Shown in pieces: positions 16,995 through 25,772 of a stretch of DNA of 64,000 bases; position 1 is the first letter of the stretch, and every line of letters starts with the position of its first letter. The position numbers and the translations under genes are program-made. The stretch comes from Actinoplanes lutulentus (GTDB taxonomy: Bacteria > Actinomycetota > Actinomycetes > Mycobacteriales > Micromonosporaceae), in the NCBI RefSeq assembly GCF_003259845.1, contig NZ_QLMJ01000009.1, positions 248,001 through 312,000 of the forward strand, given 5' to 3'. The notes below the pieces were generated by a model that saw only the letters and a list, made by a program, of their open reading frames with translations, had not been told where the DNA came from and did not search any database.

Positions 16995-19009
16995 CGCTCG
17001 TCCTCGGCGTCGGCGCGGTCCAGCAGGTCCTCGATCCGGCGGGCCACCGCCTGCGGTGAGATCACCGGGCCGCCGGGCTCGTCGCCGAAGAGCGCACGGA
17101 CGTGCGTGTCGGCGCGCTGATGCACCTGCTGCTGCATCCGCAGCTCGCGGCGCACCGCCTCGATCCGGGCGGTCAGCGCGGTGGCGAGTTGCTCCTCGGC
17201 GATGCGCTGAGCGGCCACCACCAGCTCGCGGCGGACCCGCATGATCGTCATCAGGTGCCGGCCGTTGCCACCGGCCCGGCCGGCGGCCGGATGCCACGGC
17301 AGATGCCGGGCCGGGTCGAGCGGGAACGCCGCACGGACCGCGGTGGCGGCCGGTGCGACCGGCTCCGGCCGGGGGAGGTCGGCGATCCAGTTGATCTGCA
17401 CGCCGCGCCGCAGCTGGCCCACCGTCTTGTCGGTACTGTCCCGCAGCGGCACCACCATTTCGAAGAACTCCGTGCGCAGCAGGCTCAGCCGCACCGCCCA
17501 GCGCCGCAGCCAGCCGTCAACGGCCGCGTCGATCACCCGTGCGCAGGCCTCCGGGATGTCCCGGGCGAGCGCGCGGAAGCGCATCTCGAAGACCTCCGGC
17601 GTGGCGGGCATCTCGTCGGCGTACCGGGTGCCGGGCGCCAGCACGTGGTTGCGCAGAGCGGAGAAGAGGACCGGCCACTGCGGCCAGGCGTAGATCTGGG
17701 CGGTCACCCACTGGCGCAGGGCCGCGTACGGTGTGGCGCCGCCGTCGTGCCCGTCGGCCGGACCGGCGATCCCGCGCTCCACGTCGGCGGTCATCGCGGA
17801 CAGCTCGGCGCCGATGCGGGCGAGCAGGTCGCGCACCCGCATCTCGGCCGGTGCCGGCGGCGGCGCGGCGGCCAGCGGGCTCTCGTCCAGGGCCACGACC
17901 ACCCGGCGCACGGTCCGGCGGAACTCGTCGTAGGCCGCGCCGGTCCGCCGTCCGCGCTCGGTCAGGCACGCGGCCTGACCTCGCTCGCAGATGTCGGCGC
18001 GCATGCCGGCCAGGGCGCTGCCGTCCCGCAGCACCAGGTAGCTGTCCGGGCCGGGCAGCGTCAGCGGGGTGGGCGTACGCAGCTGGACCAGCAGTTTCTC
18101 CGCCTCCCGCTGCGAGCCGTCGATGGTGACCACCGCGCCCGCCGTGGCGAGCTCCGCCTCGATCAGCCAATCCGCCCGGCCGGTGCGCAGCCGGGGGTCG
18201 AGCAGTGGCAGGTCGATCAGGTCCAGGCCGTCCTCGCCGATCGGCCAGCGCTCCTGCGGGACGTCCACGTCGACCACCACCCGGCGCACCACCGGCAGGA
18301 CGCGGTGCAGCACGTTCTGCCCGAGGTCCTGGTCGGCCTCGTACGGCCCGGCGCCGCCGGTGTCCGGGAACGGCAGCCGGCCACCTGAGGCGCCGCCCCA
18401 CCGCACCGGCATCGTCGCGTGGTGCACCGCGTCGAGGCGGATGCGGACGCCGTCGCGGCCGAGGAAGCGCTCGGCGAAGATCTGCGCGCGGTAGAGGGCG
18501 GCCAGCTCGGCGATGCCGGCCTGGCGGGCGCTGTCCGCGCCGGACCACCACGACCGGGCCAGCTCCAGCGCGGCCGGCCAGTCCACGTCGGCGGCGTCAC
18601 CGGCCGGCGAGTCGCCGACCTGGCCGAGCAGCCGGGTCCGGCACTCCAGCACGTGGGCGTGGGTCAGGAACGAGACCGAGGCGCCCCGGATCGCGGCACG
18701 CTCGGCGGCCACCGGGTTCAGGCGCACGGTGGTGACGTACCCGATGGTCGTGCGTGCGGGGGTGAGGCCCGCCGCGCCGTCACCGAGCAACGGCGCCCAG
18801 ACATGATGGCTGACCAGCCGGTCGTCCCCGCCGGACTCGGCCAGCAGAGCCACCGCGGGCCGGCTGGTGGCGGTGGTGAGCACGCGGCCGGCGGCCTCGG
18901 TGACCCGCCGCTGGTGGCCACCGTCAGTGAGGAGCCCGGTGATGGCCGGGAGCAGCCGGTCGAGCCGGGCGACGATACGCCGTGCGGGGTCTGCGCTCTG
19001 CGAGGACAC
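16991..19009 (-). CDS. Large helical protein with a degenerate dynamin-like GTPase core (SrfC-like?)
   Basis: 672 aa, soluble, no clear database family by eye. The N-terminal third recalls dynamin-type GTPases: VALLAESGGDDRLVS (53-67) sits where a P-loop would be but lacks the GK(S/T) residues; LTPARTT follows where the switch threonine belongs; LDLIDLP at 262-268 resembles the G3 motif DxPG. The rest is helical with a basic C-terminal coiled coil. It may be a pseudo-GTPase scaffold. GTG start with a GGGAGGG site. First gene of the coupled Hsp70/vWA/tubulin operon. Pairing with an SrfB-like neighbour suggests SrfC kinship, which is inference only. Confidence 0.78.
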   Translation of the reverse strand: MSSQSADPARRIVARLDRLLPAITGLLTDGGHQRRVTEAAGRVLTTATSRPAVALLAESGGDDRLVSHHVWAPLLGDGAAGLTPARTTIGYVTTVRLNPVAAERAAIRGASVSFLTHAHVLECRTRLLGQVGDSPAGDAADVDWPAALELARSWWSGADSARQAGIAELAALYRAQIFAERFLGRDGVRIRLDAVHHATMPVRWGGASGGRLPFPDTGGAGPYEADQDLGQNVLHRVLPVVRRVVVDVDVPQERWPIGEDGLDLIDLPLLDPRLRTGRADWLIEAELATAGAVVTIDGSQREAEKLLVQLRTPTPLTLPGPDSYLVLRDGSALAGMRADICERGQAACLTERGRRTGAAYDEFRRTVRRVVVALDESPLAAAPPPAPAEMRVRDLLARIGAELSAMTADVERGIAGPADGHDGGATPYAALRQWVTAQIYAWPQWPVLFSALRNHVLAPGTRYADEMPATPEVFEMRFRALARDIPEACARVIDAAVDGWLRRWAVRLSLLRTEFFEMVVPLRDSTDKTVGQLRRGVQINWIADLPRPEPVAPAATAVRAAFPLDPARHLPWHPAAGRAGGNGRHLMTIMRVRRELVVAAQRIAEEQLATALTARIEAVRRELRMQQQVHQRADTHVRALFGDEPGGPVISPQAVARRIEDLLDRADAEDER

Positions 19010-19062
19010 GCGTTCCCTCCCGTTTTTGGGTGTGCGTCATCAAGGCGCGAATGAAAGGTGGG

Positions 19063-19074
19063 CGGCTATAGCCG
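19063..19074. promoter_or_regulatory. 12-bp perfect palindrome in the minus-operon promoter region
   Basis: CGGCTATAGCCG reads the same on both strands. It lies about 55 bases upstream of the start of the 672-aa gene and is followed after two bases by a second dyad. Candidate binding site for the adjacent NarL-type response regulator (inference). Confidence 0.45.
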
Positions 19075-19076
19075 TG

Positions 19077-19091
19077 CTATTCGGGGAATAG
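19077..19091. promoter_or_regulatory. Hyphenated dyad adjacent to the palindrome
   Basis: CTATTC and GAATAG flank GGG. It is the second of three dyads in the 184-base gap between the response-regulator gene and the large operon, in unusually A/T-rich DNA for this genome. Confidence 0.4.
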
Positions 19092-19149
19092 TAAATCTTC
19101 TGGCTCGTCCCTGGGAAAGGCTAAACCGCCCCCGAAATAGTGCGGTCAT

Positions 19150-19169
19150 CGAATGGGGTAGTCCATTCG
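19150..19169. promoter_or_regulatory. Third dyad, upstream edge of the minus-operon promoter region
   Basis: CGAATGG and CCATTCG are separated by six bases. The half-site GAATGG resembles the GAATAG half of the neighbouring dyad, which suggests repeated sites for one regulator. It could also act as a small hairpin after the response-regulator gene. Confidence 0.4.
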
Positions 19170-19193
19170 GTCAATCACTTTTCATGATCGTAT

Positions 19194-19847
19194 TCATGTT
19201 GCCGGTGGAAGTCGGGTACGGCCGAATCCGTCCTCCTTTGCCCGTTCCCCGTACTGCACGCGGTGGGTGATAGGGCGGCCGGCCTTCGCGTATTTCTCCT
19301 TGATCCGCTCAAGATAGGTACGCACGGTGCCAGGCGCGATCTCCAGTACTCGGCCGACCGCGTCGAGGGTCATCCCGCTGCCGTAACGGACCAGCACCTC
19401 CCGTTCGCGGGCGGACAACTCCGGGCGTCCCGGCCGGTTGTCGCGCCCGAGCCAGAACGCGTGTTCCGGGGTGAGCGGGGCCTCGCCGGCCGCCACTTTC
19501 CGGATCACCTCGGCGAGCGTGCCGAGATTGTTCGCCTTGGGCACGTACGCCCGCGCGCCGGCCTCGGTGGTCGCCGCGATCCACACCGGATCCGGGATCA
19601 CCGACACGATGATCACCACATGGCCGGCCGCGACCAGCCGCCGCACGTTCTCCGCCGGATCGGTGAAGTTCTCCAGATTCAGGTCCAGAATCACGGTCTC
19701 CGGCCGGCGCGGGATCGCCAGGTACTCCTCGACCGAGGTGGCCATCGCGGTCAGCGCGATCTCCCGCGAACGTGCGATCCAGGCGGCCATCCCCTCCAGC
19801 AGCATCTGGTCGTTGTCGATCGCCCCGATCTCGATCATCGCTGCCAT
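19194..19847 (-). CDS. NarL/LuxR-type response regulator
   Basis: 217 aa. An N-terminal receiver domain has the acidic pair DND near residue 10 and the predicted phospho-acceptor Asp in VILDLNLEN. The C-terminal LuxR helix-turn-helix reads ELSAREREVLVRYGSGMTLD and GTVRTYLERI. The ATG at 19847 has a GGAGG site inside the kinase gene and overlaps the kinase stop by 13 bases; an ATG at 19838 overlapping the stop as ATGA is the alternative. With the kinase it probably controls one or both arms of the locus; three dyads lie immediately downstream, in front of the large operon. Confidence 0.9.
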   Translation of the reverse strand: MAAMIEIGAIDNDQMLLEGMAAWIARSREIALTAMATSVEEYLAIPRRPETVILDLNLENFTDPAENVRRLVAAGHVVIIVSVIPDPVWIAATTEAGARAYVPKANNLGTLAEVIRKVAAGEAPLTPEHAFWLGRDNRPGRPELSAREREVLVRYGSGMTLDAVGRVLEIAPGTVRTYLERIKEKYAKAGRPITHRVQYGERAKEDGFGRTRLPPAT

Positions 19848-21133
19848 GACACCTCCACGACGGTCCCCTGCTCGGGCGCGGAGTCCACGGTGGCCCGGCC
19901 GCCGACCTCGACGACGCAGTGCCGCAGCTCCCGGATCAGGCCGCGCCCGGGCGACACCTCCTCCGGGCGGAAGCCGCGTCCCCGGTCCACCACCCGGACG
20001 GTCACGCCGCCGTCGTCACCGACCGCGGTGAGCCAGGCCTCGTCGGTCCCGGCGTGCTTGTCCACGTTCGTGAGTGCCTCGCGTACCGCGCTCGTGAGCG
20101 CCATCTCCACCGCCTCCGGCAGGGGTTCCCCCAGGTCGTGGAACTGGGAGTGGATGTGCAGGCCGAGCGCCTGCTTGTCGCGGACCACCCCGGCCAGCGC
20201 GGTGGCGAGCCCGGCGCCCGGCGCGGGCCCGGCCGTGACCAGCCCGCGCAGGTAGTCGGCGTCGCGCTGGGCCAGGGCACGGACCTCGTCGGTGCGATGG
20301 TCGAGCCGGCCCCGGGCGATCTTGCTGAGGGTGGAGAGGACCGTGTGGTGCAGGCGGTCGTAGTGCAGCGTCCGCTCGTCGAAGCGGGCCCGCGCGGCGG
20401 CCTCGCGGGCGCTCGCCGCACGGGCTGCCTCGCCGGCCGCGTCCAGGTCCCGGGCGTTCTGCCGCAGGTGCCCGGCGACCAGGCCGGCCAGCGCCGCGAA
20501 AGCGGCCAGCGAGACGGCGTTGTGCGCCACCGCACCGAACCCGTCCGCGCCGGCCGGACCGGCCAGCGAGCCGGTCACGTAGGCGGCCAGCAGCAGGCCG
20601 GTCGCGGCAACCGCAACGGCACGTGGAAGCAGCGCCGCCGCCGTGATGGCGGTGCCCATCGCGGGCGGCAGCACCCAGTGCGGCCAGCTCGGCTCGCACG
20701 CCGCCGAGCAGGCCGCCGGCACCAGCAGCAGCCCGGCGGCCGCGACGCCCACATCGGCCAGGATCCAGCGACGGGCGACCCCGCCCGCGCCGCCCGGCGC
20801 CGGATCTCCGGCCTCCCCGGGTGCGATGCCGCTTTGCCGAGCGGCCTCCCCGGGCGCGGTGCCGCTTTGCTGAGCGGCCACCGCGGGCGCGGTACCGCTT
20901 TGTCGCGCGGCCTCACGGAGCAGGCCGGTGAAGAGCAGCACTGTCCAGGCGACGGCACCGAGATATCCGGCCAGCACCAGGGCCGGCCGCTGGTAGACCC
21001 CCATGCCGCCGGTCAATGGCACGGGCAGCCAGACGCCGAGCTGGACAGCGCGCAGGCAGGCAGTGGCCTTGATCAATAACGCGTCGACCCGGGCCGCCGC
21101 CGTGCCCGGGGTCCGCCAACCCGTTTTCCCCAC
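19835..21133 (-). CDS. Sensor histidine kinase, NarX/DesK-like, partner of the response regulator
   Basis: About 432 aa. Roughly six hydrophobic segments occupy the N-terminal half. A dimerisation/phosphotransfer helix contains YDRLHHTVLSTLSKI, where one of the two His residues would be phosphorylated. The C-terminal HATPase has an N-box (REALTNVDKH) and G motifs (DRGRGFRPEE, GRGLIREL). The start is uncertain: I use the GTG at 21133, since residues upstream look non-conserved, but ATGs at 21199 and 21259 are in frame and none has a good ribosome site. An 11-residue sequence repeated three times interrupts the membrane part (see repeat). Confidence 0.82.
   Translation of the reverse strand: MGKTGWRTPGTAAARVDALLIKATACLRAVQLGVWLPVPLTGGMGVYQRPALVLAGYLGAVAWTVLLFTGLLREAARQSGTAPAVAAQQSGTAPGEAARQSGIAPGEAGDPAPGGAGGVARRWILADVGVAAAGLLLVPAACSAACEPSWPHWVLPPAMGTAITAAALLPRAVAVAATGLLLAAYVTGSLAGPAGADGFGAVAHNAVSLAAFAALAGLVAGHLRQNARDLDAAGEAARAASAREAAARARFDERTLHYDRLHHTVLSTLSKIARGRLDHRTDEVRALAQRDADYLRGLVTAGPAPGAGLATALAGVVRDKQALGLHIHSQFHDLGEPLPEAVEMALTSAVREALTNVDKHAGTDEAWLTAVGDDGGVTVRVVDRGRGFRPEEVSPGRGLIRELRHCVVEVGGRATVDSAPEQGTVVEVSWQR
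20811..20909. repeat. Three tandem 33-bp in-frame repeats in the histidine kinase gene
   Basis: Units 20811-20843, 20844-20876 and 20877-20909 encode three near-identical 11-residue blocks of the form AARQSGTAPGE. They lie in the loop between predicted membrane segments 2 and 3. Differences are mostly single-base, indicating recent slippage expansion; copy number is likely to vary between strains. Confidence 0.85.
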
Positions 21134-21338
21134 CGGCCGACAATTGCATGCCCGGGCGCGCGGCGACAGTCCGCATATCGGCGGACACCGTTTCAACATC
21201 AACTTAGGGCGGCGATTTTCCAGCCGTATCCCATTGACGACGGCAATGACGAACTGCAAGGCTGTCGTGGCTCGGGGGTCACTATTATGCTTTGTTTACC
21301 GCTTTGGACTGCAACAAGTCCGCCGTTCGGATGAGTGC
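21134..21338. promoter_or_regulatory. Divergent promoter region between the two arms of the locus
   Basis: About 205 bases separate the kinase start (as chosen) from the TPR gene. The part 21230-21330 is A/T-rich for this genome and has a possible -10 box TATTAT at 21283-21288 for the plus arm, without a convincing -35. If the kinase starts at 21259, the gap shrinks to 79 bases. Confidence 0.35.
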
Positions 21339-23219
21339 ATGAACCTATTAGTTGGATCCATTCCCTGCGAACAGGTGGATGCCGCGGTCGTGGCTGCCGA
21401 CGACCGTGTGTCGGCATCCGGCCGGCGGTCCGCCGCACACCGCGTGGGCGCGCTTCTGGCGCTCGCCGAGGCGCTGCAGAGCCGTTTTCTGTGCCGCCGC
21501 ATCGCCGATGACCTGGACCGGTGCATCGCGATCGTGCGTGACGCCGGTGATCTGGTGCCGCGCGGCCGCCCTGAGCGCCGGCAGGTCACGCTGCGTCTTG
21601 CCAGTCTGCTCGCGGTGCGTAACGGCCAGGGCGACACCGAGGCGGCGCTCGAAAGTCTGCGAGACGGGCAGCGGGGCCTGCGCCAGGGCAACCCGGAGCA
21701 CGCCGTCCTGGACACCATGATCGGTGCCGTGCTCGTGCCGCAGTACCAGCGCTACCACCGCGAGGCCGACCTCATCGAGGCCCTCGACCGCATCGAGCGC
21801 GCCCTGCCGGTCATCGACCGGGCCTTCGCGGCGCCCCGCCCCGACCCCCGCTACACCGAGGTTTTCGCCACCAGCGCCTCAGCCGCCCGCGCGGGGCTGG
21901 CCGCGCTGCTGGTCTCCCGCTCCGGCACCGACCACGCCGGTGACGACGACGAGCGGATCCGGCGCCTCGTCGACCAGGCCGGCCGGCTCGCCCCTTCGGT
22001 GGCACACGTCGGTGACGCTCTCCTGCGCGCGTACGAGATGAAGGGCTTCGAGGGCCAGCCGGCCGAGGACGCGGCGAAGATGGCCGCCGGTTTCGACGTC
22101 GGTGACCTGGCGCCGTTCCCGGGCGTCAACGACGGGCTGGCCGTCGCCTCCCGAGGCGTCCGGATCGGCGGCCGCTACGGCACCACCGGTGACCTCAGCT
22201 CACTCGACGAGGGCATCCACGACCTGGAGACCGAACTCGACGCCCCCGGCAGGTTCGAACCGGATCGCCCCTCCCAGCTGGCCACCCTGGCGAACCTCTA
22301 CCAGCTGCGGTCACGGACCAAAGGGCTCTCCGGCGACCCGTCCGCCGCGGCTGACCGCCGGCGGGCCGAGGACCTGGCGACCCGCGTGCTCGCCCTCGGC
22401 GCCGGCAGCCAGGACGAGGCCCGCGTGGTACTCGCCAACTGCAAACTCGACGGTTACCGCCCGGACGGGCCCGACCAGCACGTGCTCGACGAGGCGGTCA
22501 CCCTGTTACGCCGGGCGATCTCCGGGCAGGCCCTGTCACCGCCGCTGCGCCGGACCCTGCGCAGCTCGCTCGCCGAGGCGCTGATCGGCAAGGGGTTCCG
22601 CGACGGCGACATCGGGGCGGTCAACGAGGGCGTCGAGCTGTTCCAGATGGTCCGCGACCGATACGCACCCGGTACCCTGCCGCACGCGCTTGCCTGCTCC
22701 CGGCTCGCCGCCGGCCTGCACCTGCGGGCCGAGGCCACCGAGCAGGAGGACGACCGGCTCGCGGCGGCCGCCGCGTCCCGCAAGGCGATCAACGAGATTG
22801 TCGGCAAGAGCCTGATCTGGGCGTACGACACGGCGGTGCAGTGGGCCGACTGGTCGTGGCGGCACGAGCGGATGGCGGACGCCGGTGAGGCGTACCTGAT
22901 CGCCGTCGACGTGCTCAACCAGCTGGTCCGGGCGCAGCTGACGCGAGCCATGAGCGAACTCGTGCTGCGCCGCGCCGCCTACGGGATGCCGGCCCGCGCC
23001 GCCTACGCGCTGACCCGGCGCCGCCGCCTCACCGAGGCGATCGAGGTCCTCGAGGGCGGCCGCGCGGTGCTGCTCTCGGCGGCGCTGGAACGGGACCTGG
23101 TGGGGCTCACCGCGCCGGAGCACGCGCCGGTCCGCGAGCGGTACCTGCGGGCGGTGGAACGCCTGCGGTCGCTGCAGGACCGGGCCATTCAGGAACAGCT
23201 CTCCACGGAGGAGGCATGA
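21339..23219 (+). CDS. TPR-type helical protein lacking its CHAT domain
   Basis: 626 aa, soluble, made of repeated helical pairs with leucine/alanine patterns of tetratricopeptide repeats. Near the C-terminus it reads EAIEVLEGGRAVLLS, the signature that in actinobacterial TPR-CHAT proteins comes just before the linker to the CHAT protease. Here the gene stops about 50 residues later, so the protease is absent. The missing half resembles the product starting at 33113. The ATG at 21339 is the first plausible start; its ribosome site is weak. The stop overlaps the kinase ATG by four bases (ATGA). Likely a sensor or scaffold for the kinase and proteases (inference). Confidence 0.85.
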   Translation: MNLLVGSIPCEQVDAAVVAADDRVSASGRRSAAHRVGALLALAEALQSRFLCRRIADDLDRCIAIVRDAGDLVPRGRPERRQVTLRLASLLAVRNGQGDTEAALESLRDGQRGLRQGNPEHAVLDTMIGAVLVPQYQRYHREADLIEALDRIERALPVIDRAFAAPRPDPRYTEVFATSASAARAGLAALLVSRSGTDHAGDDDERIRRLVDQAGRLAPSVAHVGDALLRAYEMKGFEGQPAEDAAKMAAGFDVGDLAPFPGVNDGLAVASRGVRIGGRYGTTGDLSSLDEGIHDLETELDAPGRFEPDRPSQLATLANLYQLRSRTKGLSGDPSAAADRRRAEDLATRVLALGAGSQDEARVVLANCKLDGYRPDGPDQHVLDEAVTLLRRAISGQALSPPLRRTLRSSLAEALIGKGFRDGDIGAVNEGVELFQMVRDRYAPGTLPHALACSRLAAGLHLRAEATEQEDDRLAAAAASRKAINEIVGKSLIWAYDTAVQWADWSWRHERMADAGEAYLIAVDVLNQLVRAQLTRAMSELVLRRAAYGMPARAAYALTRRRRLTEAIEVLEGGRAVLLSAALERDLVGLTAPEHAPVRERYLRAVERLRSLQDRAIQEQLSTEEA

Positions 23220-25747
23220 GCGGTAAGACCACCCGGGAGGAGAACACCCCCGGAACCCCGCCGACGACGCGGGAAAACGCGGCGCCCGCGACGACGCGGG
23301 AGAACGCTCCACCCGCCACGACGCGGGAGAACGCGGCGCCGGTGCGGGATTCCGGTGGACTGCCGGACGCGGTCTTCACCCGTTACCAGCCGGAGCGCGC
23401 GCTCGCCATCGGCGGCGAGGCGCACCTCGTGATGCTTGTCCGCGACCGGCACACCGGCGAGCAGCGGGTCGCGAAGGTCTACCCGACCACGGTGCGCCCG
23501 GCCACCAGCCTGCTCGACGCGCTGCGCACCGCCGAGCGCCGGCACGTGGTCCGGGTGATCGACTGGGGTGAGTCGGTCGCGTACGGACTGGAGATGAGCT
23601 GGGAGGTGCAGGAGTACGCGCCCGGTGGCTCGCTCGCGGCCTACGCGACCGGCCACGGCGGCGCGCTGCCACCGGACCAGGTGCGGGTGGTGCTCCAGCA
23701 GGTCACCGAATCGCTGGCGTACCTGCACGGCGAGCTGCGCCACGGCCACCAGGTCGGGATGGCGCACCGCGACATCAAGCCGGAGAACATCCTGCTGCGC
23801 GACCAGGACCCGCTCGACCTGGTGCTCTGCGACTTCGGGCTGGTCGCTGAGCTGCGTGCCACCCGGCGTACCACCGGCCGGGCCGGCACACCCGCCTATC
23901 AGGCGCCGGAGACGTGGTGGCAGAAAAGCCAGGAGCCGGAGCAGGACTGGTGGTCGCTCGGCGTGGTCATCGTCGAACTGCTCACCGGGCGCAACCCGAA
24001 CAGCGGTGTCGGCGGGCACGCGGCGAACGAGCGCGCCATCTTCGAGCACATCGCCAAGTACGGCGTGGACCTGGACGGGGTGACCGACCCGGACTGGCGG
24101 CTGCTCTGCCACGGCCTGCTCACCCGGTCACCGGAGGAACGCTGGGGCGTCACCGAGGTCCGCGCGTGGCTGGCCGGCGAGCGCCCGGCCGTGCGCGACG
24201 CGCCGATCGCCGAGCCCGAGCCGCCCGCCGCGCCGCCGGTCGCACCGTTCGAAGTGGCTGGGCGGCTCTGCCGGAGCCCGGAGCACGTCGGCGCGGCGTT
24301 CTCGGAGAACTGGCCGGCCGGGCTCGCCCACTTCCAGGACCGCACCAAGCGGCTCGACCTCTCCGACTGGATGAAGGAGAACTTCCCGAACATCAACCTG
24401 CCGGGCAACCTGTTCCGGACGGACGTGAGCGGCCGGGCCGACGCGGCCGCCCGGCTCACCCGGTTCATCGCGTGGGTGGCGCCGGAGATGCCACCGGCCT
24501 ACGAGCAACGCGCGGCCGACGCGAACGGGATCGCGATGATCGCCCAGTCGGCGGCGTCCGGCGACCCGACCGCCGCCGGCTTGCTGGGCGCGTTCGACGT
24601 CGGGCTGCTGCGGGCGCTGGCCCGGCACCGATGCCGCCTGCACACGCGGTGCGCGGGAGGCCAGCCGGGCTGCGCGGTGCTCACCGAGGCCGCCGACCGG
24701 CTCGACCAGATCGACGCGGCGGTCCGCGAGCGGATCGACGGGCTGGCCGTGTCGCTGGCCGCCGGAGGCACCCCGGTGGGCTGGGCCAGCCCACCACGGA
24801 TGACCGAAGTGGATCAGGCATTGCCGGTGGCGTACGCGCTTGCCGTACGCCTGCTCGCCGATCCGGATCACCGTGACCACATGCTCGGGGTGCTGCGCAA
24901 GCAGAAGGTGGCCGGCCGCCGCGTGTGGTGGCGGGCGCTGCGCGAGGACGCTGCCGGTGGCACCGATGTGCGGCAGCTCGCCGCCGGTGCGGTGGCGAGC
25001 GCGCTGATCCCGGTCGCCACCGCGGAGGCGGCCGCCGAGCAGGCCCGCGACGCGCAGGTCAAGCAGGAGCGGCGCAACGAGCGGGCGGCCCAGGTGGGCA
25101 CGGTCCCGGCGCGCGGGCGCGGTGTGGTGCGCAACGCGTGGCGAGACACCGGGAACATGCTGTGGGCGGTGCTGCTCGCGTACCTGACCACGTTCGCGGC
25201 GGCGGCCGCCAACCGGTTCGAGGAGTTCTCCCTCGACCAGACGCGGACGCCGGAGTACCTCGCATACGTCACCAGCGTGCAGACGATGGTGGCGCTGCCG
25301 ATCCTCGTGGTGCTCGGCTGCCTGCTGATCCGGCCCGCCGAACCGGGGCGGGCGCTGCGCCGGGCCCGGCTGTTCTGCTGGCTGTTCGCGATCGCCGTGG
25401 GGATCATCGTGCAGGCCGAGCAGGCCGAGATCCGTGCCCTGGTGCGTTTCCCGATCATCCTGCGCAGCGGGGTCCGGGACACGCTGTTCGGGCTGAACAG
25501 CAATTACGCCGGCATCTTCCCGTACGCGGTGATCGGCGCGGTCGTCGTGGCGATCTGGGCCGGTCGCCGCCTGGTCAACCGGGCCGCCGGCACCGAGTCC
25601 GGTCCCAGTGGGCGGACCTCCCGCGACATCCGGGCCGTCCTGATCGGCGCGGTCGTCGTCCTCTACCTGATCGCACCCCTCTACGTATGGCAGCAGTGGT
25701 CGCCGCCGTTCCTGCCGTCACCCGTGCGGGAGTGGTGGGTGTGGTGA
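23216..25747 (+). CDS. Membrane-anchored Ser/Thr protein kinase
   Basis: 843 aa. The kinase domain spans about 55-330: ATP-anchoring Lys in VAKVY (Lys87), catalytic HRDIKPEN (184-191), DFG at 206-208 and APETW at 230-234 are all present, so activity is expected. The glycine loop is shortened (AIGGEAHLV). A ~300-residue middle domain follows, then about five membrane helices from residue ~645 to the end. Both the kinase domain and the very C-terminus therefore probably face the cytoplasm or lie near it. A low-complexity N-terminus has three TTREN repeats. It is the natural partner of the FHA and PP2C proteins encoded downstream. Confidence 0.93.
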   Translation: MSGKTTREENTPGTPPTTRENAAPATTRENAPPATTRENAAPVRDSGGLPDAVFTRYQPERALAIGGEAHLVMLVRDRHTGEQRVAKVYPTTVRPATSLLDALRTAERRHVVRVIDWGESVAYGLEMSWEVQEYAPGGSLAAYATGHGGALPPDQVRVVLQQVTESLAYLHGELRHGHQVGMAHRDIKPENILLRDQDPLDLVLCDFGLVAELRATRRTTGRAGTPAYQAPETWWQKSQEPEQDWWSLGVVIVELLTGRNPNSGVGGHAANERAIFEHIAKYGVDLDGVTDPDWRLLCHGLLTRSPEERWGVTEVRAWLAGERPAVRDAPIAEPEPPAAPPVAPFEVAGRLCRSPEHVGAAFSENWPAGLAHFQDRTKRLDLSDWMKENFPNINLPGNLFRTDVSGRADAAARLTRFIAWVAPEMPPAYEQRAADANGIAMIAQSAASGDPTAAGLLGAFDVGLLRALARHRCRLHTRCAGGQPGCAVLTEAADRLDQIDAAVRERIDGLAVSLAAGGTPVGWASPPRMTEVDQALPVAYALAVRLLADPDHRDHMLGVLRKQKVAGRRVWWRALREDAAGGTDVRQLAAGAVASALIPVATAEAAAEQARDAQVKQERRNERAAQVGTVPARGRGVVRNAWRDTGNMLWAVLLAYLTTFAAAAANRFEEFSLDQTRTPEYLAYVTSVQTMVALPILVVLGCLLIRPAEPGRALRRARLFCWLFAIAVGIIVQAEQAEIRALVRFPIILRSGVRDTLFGLNSNYAGIFPYAVIGAVVVAIWAGRRLVNRAAGTESGPSGRTSRDIRAVLIGAVVVLYLIAPLYVWQQWSPPFLPSPVREWWVW
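23264..23344. repeat. Three tandem 27-bp in-frame repeats at the 5' end of the kinase gene
   Basis: Units at 23264, 23291 and 23318 encode TTRENAAPA, TTRENAPPA and TTRENAAPV. A partial earlier copy (TTREEN) begins the protein. The Thr-Thr pairs could be autophosphorylation sites recognised by the FHA protein of the same operon (inference). Confidence 0.85.
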
Positions 25748-25772
25748 CCACGGCACCGGAAGGAGAACCGGC

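Noticed and set aside
20811..23344. Tandem repeats as a possible CRISPR or minisatellite locus
   Set aside because: The 33-bp and 27-bp units are contiguous without spacers and lie in frame within two genes.
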